From Chitinophaga lutea (lineage in GTDB: Bacteria; Bacteroidota; Bacteroidia; Chitinophagales; Chitinophagaceae): DNA of 64,000 nucleotides. Both the position numbers and the translations under genes were made by a program. The stretch is from the NCBI RefSeq assembly GCF_003813775.1, contig NZ_RPDH01000002.1, positions 1,550,001 through 1,614,000 of the forward strand. Direction: 5' to 3'. Shown one piece after another: positions 61,215 through 64,000 of this stretch. The notes beneath the pieces were generated by a model. That model did not search any database. It saw only the letters and a list, made by a program, of their open reading frames with translations, and was not told where the DNA came from. Numbering within the stretch: position 1 is the first letter of the stretch; each line of letters starts with the position of its first letter.

Positions 61215-62080
61215 AAAGCCAGGGCATAAAGATTATGAAAATGATGCGCAGGCACTTCGTTCATGCGGGGAATGTACAGGAACCCGTCGGGTTTATGCAC
61301 CCAGTCGAGCCGCGGCAGGAAGCGGTGCAGTTCATGATATACCTGTGAGTCCTGTGTGAGGGCGCCGCCCAGTTTTACCTTGGCCTGCAGCTCGTTGAGC
61401 CCCAGCTGGCGCAGGGAATTGACGATATAATATACGATGTCGAGGCCGCTGCGGTAGCTCAATTGCTGCTGCAGCAACAGTTTACCGGATGCAAAAATGG
61501 TGAGCGCAAACTGATTGGGTTGCACTTCCACATACACGATGCCATCGGAAAACTGCGTTTCACTGTCTTTCCGGTAAGCCTTCAGCAGGCCCGTATAGGC
61601 GTGCATCACACTGTCCGACGAGAATTCTTTCCGCAGGAAGCCCAGTACGTCTTTGTCTACGGCATACACATTCACCAGGCCCATATCGGGAATGGTGTCG
61701 AACAGCACGGCTTCCTGCATTTTTTCCAGCTGCGCCAGGTGCAGGTAGTCTTTTTTCAGCTGCGGCTGGAAAAGCGGCTCCGGCACGAGCGTGGTTTCGG
61801 GCGAGTCGAAAGCCAGCAATACCTGTTTGAACGCGGTAAAGAGCAGCTTATCCGCATCAAAAATCTCTTCAATCATCTCCAGATCGGCCATAGCCACCGT
61901 TTTAGGCTGGTAGCTATAACTTTTCAGCGCCAGGAACTTGCGATGAAGCGGTGATAATACGGCATAACTGAAAGTGCCGCTGCCCACCAGCACCAGCAGG
62001 GTGCAGGTAGTCAGATCCGTTTCCAGCAAAGTGGCGTCATCTATCGCGTACGTCGGTTGTATGGTATATGCCACGGGCAT
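61205..62080 (-). CDS. DUF3822 family protein
   Basis: A 291-residue cytoplasmic protein (start 62080, MPVAYTIQP). The family is found beside rsmD and coaD in Bacteroidota and has an actin/FtsA-like fold pattern: LVLVGSGTFSYAVLSP near the start, GIVYVEVQPNQFALTIFASGKLL in the middle and LGGALTQDSQVYHELHRF at the end. Function not known. It overlaps rsmD by 10 bp, so the genes are translationally coupled. Confidence 0.88.
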   Translation of the reverse strand: MPVAYTIQPTYAIDDATLLETDLTTCTLLVLVGSGTFSYAVLSPLHRKFLALKSYSYQPKTVAMADLEMIEEIFDADKLLFTAFKQVLLAFDSPETTLVPEPLFQPQLKKDYLHLAQLEKMQEAVLFDTIPDMGLVNVYAVDKDVLGFLRKEFSSDSVMHAYTGLLKAYRKDSETQFSDGIVYVEVQPNQFALTIFASGKLLLQQQLSYRSGLDIVYYIVNSLRQLGLNELQAKVKLGGALTQDSQVYHELHRFLPRLDWVHKPDGFLYIPRMNEVPAHHFHNLYALALCV

Positions 62081-62178
62081 GTGTTTCAGTATTGTAAAGC
62101 ACAATAATAATTAAAATAGTTGAGTTTGGACAAGAACGGGGGGACGGGGTATTTTCGTATTTTTGCGCACCTTTCTGT

Positions 62179-63513
62179 ATGCAGGTCAGTCTTACCAACA
62201 AACAGGTCATCGCCATCGCCGCTCCCATCAGTCTTTCGCTGGTACTGCCGCAGATCAATCATATGACCAATGCCGCTTTCCTGGGCCACCTGGGAGAGTT
62301 CCCCTTTGCCGTCAACGGCATTGCGGGGATTTATTACCTCGTGATGCATATGATTGCTTACGGACTCAACAACGGCCTGCAGGTACTGTTTGCGCGCCGG
62401 GCGGGCGAGCTCAACTACGCAGGGATGGGACGGTATTTTTTCAATGGTTTCCTGCTGGCGCTGTTTTTTTCTTTTTTCGCCATTGCCATCACTTATACGC
62501 TGGCCCCGCTTTTTTTCGGCGGCAGCCTGCACGACCCACAGATCAGGGAGGCGGCGGTTTCGTTCATCCGCATCCGCATATGGGGCCTTCCCTTTCTCAT
62601 GCTGATGGGCCTCTGCAACGCCTTTTATATAGGAACGGGCAACACGAAGCTGCTGGCCATCACTTCCCTTTTCCAGGAAATCACCAACATAGTGCTCGAT
62701 TACGGGCTCATCTTCGGTAAAATGGGCCTGCCGGCCATGGGCCTCAACGGCGCCGCCGTAGCCTCCATCATCGCGGAGGGCGTGGGTTTCCTCGCGGCAT
62801 ACAGCATCCTGTTTGCGCTGAAGTTCCAGTTCAAATACCAGCTGTTCGCCCGCCTGAAACCCGACTTCGCCGCCATGCGCAACATTCTCACCATTGCGGC
62901 CCCGCTGATCATCCAGTTTCTCTTTGGCATCGGCAGCTGGCTGGTGTTTTTTATATTTATCGAACATCTCGGCCAAAGGCCGCTCGCCGTGTCGAATATG
63001 ATGCGCAGCGTGTTCGGGCTGTTCGGCATCTTCACCTGGGCGCTGGCCGCCACCTGTAACACGATGGTGAGCAACCTCATCGGCCAGCAGCGGGAAGGCG
63101 ATGTGCTGAAAATCGTCCGAAAAATCGCCGTTTTTGCATTCCTGTGCGCAGCTGTGGTGAGTCTGCTGATCAACCTGCTGCCGTACCAGCTGCTGCGGGT
63201 TTACACGGCAGACGCCTCTCTGATTACGGCGGCTATCCCTTCCATCCGTGTATGCACGGCCGTTACCCTGCTATCGTCCGTGACCGCCATCATATTTAAT
63301 GGTGTAACAGGCACCGGCAATACACGTGTGAATTTGATGATAGAAGTAACGGCAGTAAGCATTTACCTCGTTTATTGCGTGGTGGTGGTGGAACGCTGGC
63401 GCAGCCCGCTGCATTGGGCCTGGGGCGCCGAATTCGTGTATTGGATCGTCATGGGAGGATTGGCCTTCTGGTACCTCAGAAGCGGCCGCTGGAAAGGAAA
63501 GGTGTTGAATTAA
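62179..63513 (+). CDS. MATE-family efflux transporter
   Basis: A 444-residue transporter with 12 membrane segments in two similar halves (1-225, 235-440). Family motifs are PISLSLVLPQINHMTNAAFLGHLGE, FYIGTGNTKLL and a second copy IIFNGVTGTGNTRVN. It exports cationic drugs or organic molecules in exchange for Na+ or H+. It is divergent from the DUF3822 operon; no regulator is adjacent. Confidence 0.93.
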   Translation: MQVSLTNKQVIAIAAPISLSLVLPQINHMTNAAFLGHLGEFPFAVNGIAGIYYLVMHMIAYGLNNGLQVLFARRAGELNYAGMGRYFFNGFLLALFFSFFAIAITYTLAPLFFGGSLHDPQIREAAVSFIRIRIWGLPFLMLMGLCNAFYIGTGNTKLLAITSLFQEITNIVLDYGLIFGKMGLPAMGLNGAAVASIIAEGVGFLAAYSILFALKFQFKYQLFARLKPDFAAMRNILTIAAPLIIQFLFGIGSWLVFFIFIEHLGQRPLAVSNMMRSVFGLFGIFTWALAATCNTMVSNLIGQQREGDVLKIVRKIAVFAFLCAAVVSLLINLLPYQLLRVYTADASLITAAIPSIRVCTAVTLLSSVTAIIFNGVTGTGNTRVNLMIEVTAVSIYLVYCVVVVERWRSPLHWAWGAEFVYWIVMGGLAFWYLRSGRWKGKVLN

Positions 63514-63602
63514 CGGAGGGAGATATTTTTGGAACTGTGCAACCCCAGCCGTGATGTCGCACTGTTTTACTACTGCCGGAACAATTAACCGACCAGCCGG
63601 GC

Positions 63603-64000
63603 CTACTGCATCGCTTCCAGCATCTTTTTCATCTCCGCTTTGTAACCGGGGTCGTCCTGGTAAATGGGGCGCATCCGCAGGCCTTTGTTCAGTACCTCCA
63701 TCGCCAGTGTTTCCTGGTTGTTCTGACGGTAGGCCAGTGCGAGGTCGTAATAATTCACCACAAAGGCAGGTTTCAGCTTGAGGCATTTCTCATACGCGGC
63801 AATGGCCTCTTCCATGGTGCCGGGCGGTACGCCGCCGAACAATACTTTGGCCGCCGCTTTTTCAATCGTGCTTAGGTTGTACAGGTCAAAGTTCCAGCGG
63901 CCGATGAGATGCCAGGCTTCCGCGTAATCCGGTTTGAATTTGAGCGCGAGGTCCGCATACTTTTTAACTTCCTTGGCCGCCGCTACTTTTTCCTTCGCCC
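63603..64000 (-). CDS. Tetratricopeptide repeat protein (partial, C-terminal part)
   Basis: The frame is open to the window edge, so the start lies upstream on the minus strand. The visible 132 codons contain TPR helices: KYADLALKFKPDYAEAWHLIGRWNF, then AAAKVLFGG and AIAAYEKCLKLKPAFVVNYYDLALAY. The AWHLIGRWNFDLYNLS and VLFGGVPPGTMEEAI order resembles the RMDN (regulator of microtubule dynamics)-like TPR proteins found in Bacteroidota. It would be a protein-binding scaffold; the N-terminal region is not seen. Confidence 0.82.
   Translation of the reverse strand, partial: AKEKVAAAKEVKKYADLALKFKPDYAEAWHLIGRWNFDLYNLSTIEKAAAKVLFGGVPPGTMEEAIAAYEKCLKLKPAFVVNYYDLALAYRQNNQETLAMEVLNKGLRMRPIYQDDPGYKAEMKKMLEAMQ

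Overview
The window comes from a Bacteroidota chromosome, most likely a Chitinophagaceae member close to Chitinophaga. The evidence is a SusC/SusD pair, a TonB receptor paired with a DUF4249 lipoprotein, type-B L31, Bacteroidota-type -7 promoter elements (TAnnTTTG) and many families typical of this phylum (DUF3822, GlmU-like nucleotidyltransferase, head-GIN proteins, YajQ). GC is moderately high over most of the window and falls in the 52-57 kb part. I saw no rRNA, tRNA, CRISPR array, insertion sequence or prophage.

Layout. 0-2.2 kb: tail of a SusC porin and its SusD lipoprotein. 2.4-4.3 kb: small hypothetical, DUF1266 and YccF genes. 4.4-9.5 kb: a two-gene glycan operon, namely a lipoprotein glycosidase followed by a 1259-residue fusion of a processive GT2 synthase, a GH26-like hydrolase and a degenerate copy of the neighbouring glycosidase. 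9.5-18.5 kb: envelope genes (holin-like protein, LptD, amidase, MlaD, OstA-like protein, NhaA). 18.6-23.6 kb: two related small outer-membrane proteins, NnrD/E and a K+-dependent membrane pyrophosphatase. 24-25.6 kb: an Rrf2 regulator and an NmrA-type oxidoreductase with repeated operator-like sites. 25.8-31.3 kb: an AraC regulator divergent from a small metal-binding-like protein, a TonB receptor, a DUF4249 lipoprotein and a beta-barrel protein. 31.4-38.9 kb: sterol desaturase, BlaI/M56 sensor pair, YajQ, L31, GlmU-like protein, TpiA and an RNA-ligase-like protein. 38.9-40 kb: non-coding DNA filled with degenerate repeats. 40-46.6 kb: acylphosphatase, an ECF sigma/anti-sigma operon with two putative surface proteins, and a TonB-type barrel. 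47-52.3 kb: DUF2167, hemerythrin, Lgt, bacilliredoxin, Hsp20, a membrane protein and an NTF2-like protein. 52.7-55.9 kb: arginine decarboxylase, WbqC and a LEA-type lipoprotein. 55.9-57.2 kb: a second non-coding block with an 87-bp-period array. 57.2-64 kb: HMA protein, PyrE, NUDIX, methyltransferase, the DUF3822-rsmD-coaD-thioesterase operon, MATE transporter and the end of a TPR protein.

The least ordinary items are the synthase-hydrolase fusion operon, the M56 receptor carrying tryptophan-marked 16-residue repeats, and several families of degenerate intergenic tandem repeats, some with conserved hairpins. Assignments rest on reading motifs and family memory; no database search was run.
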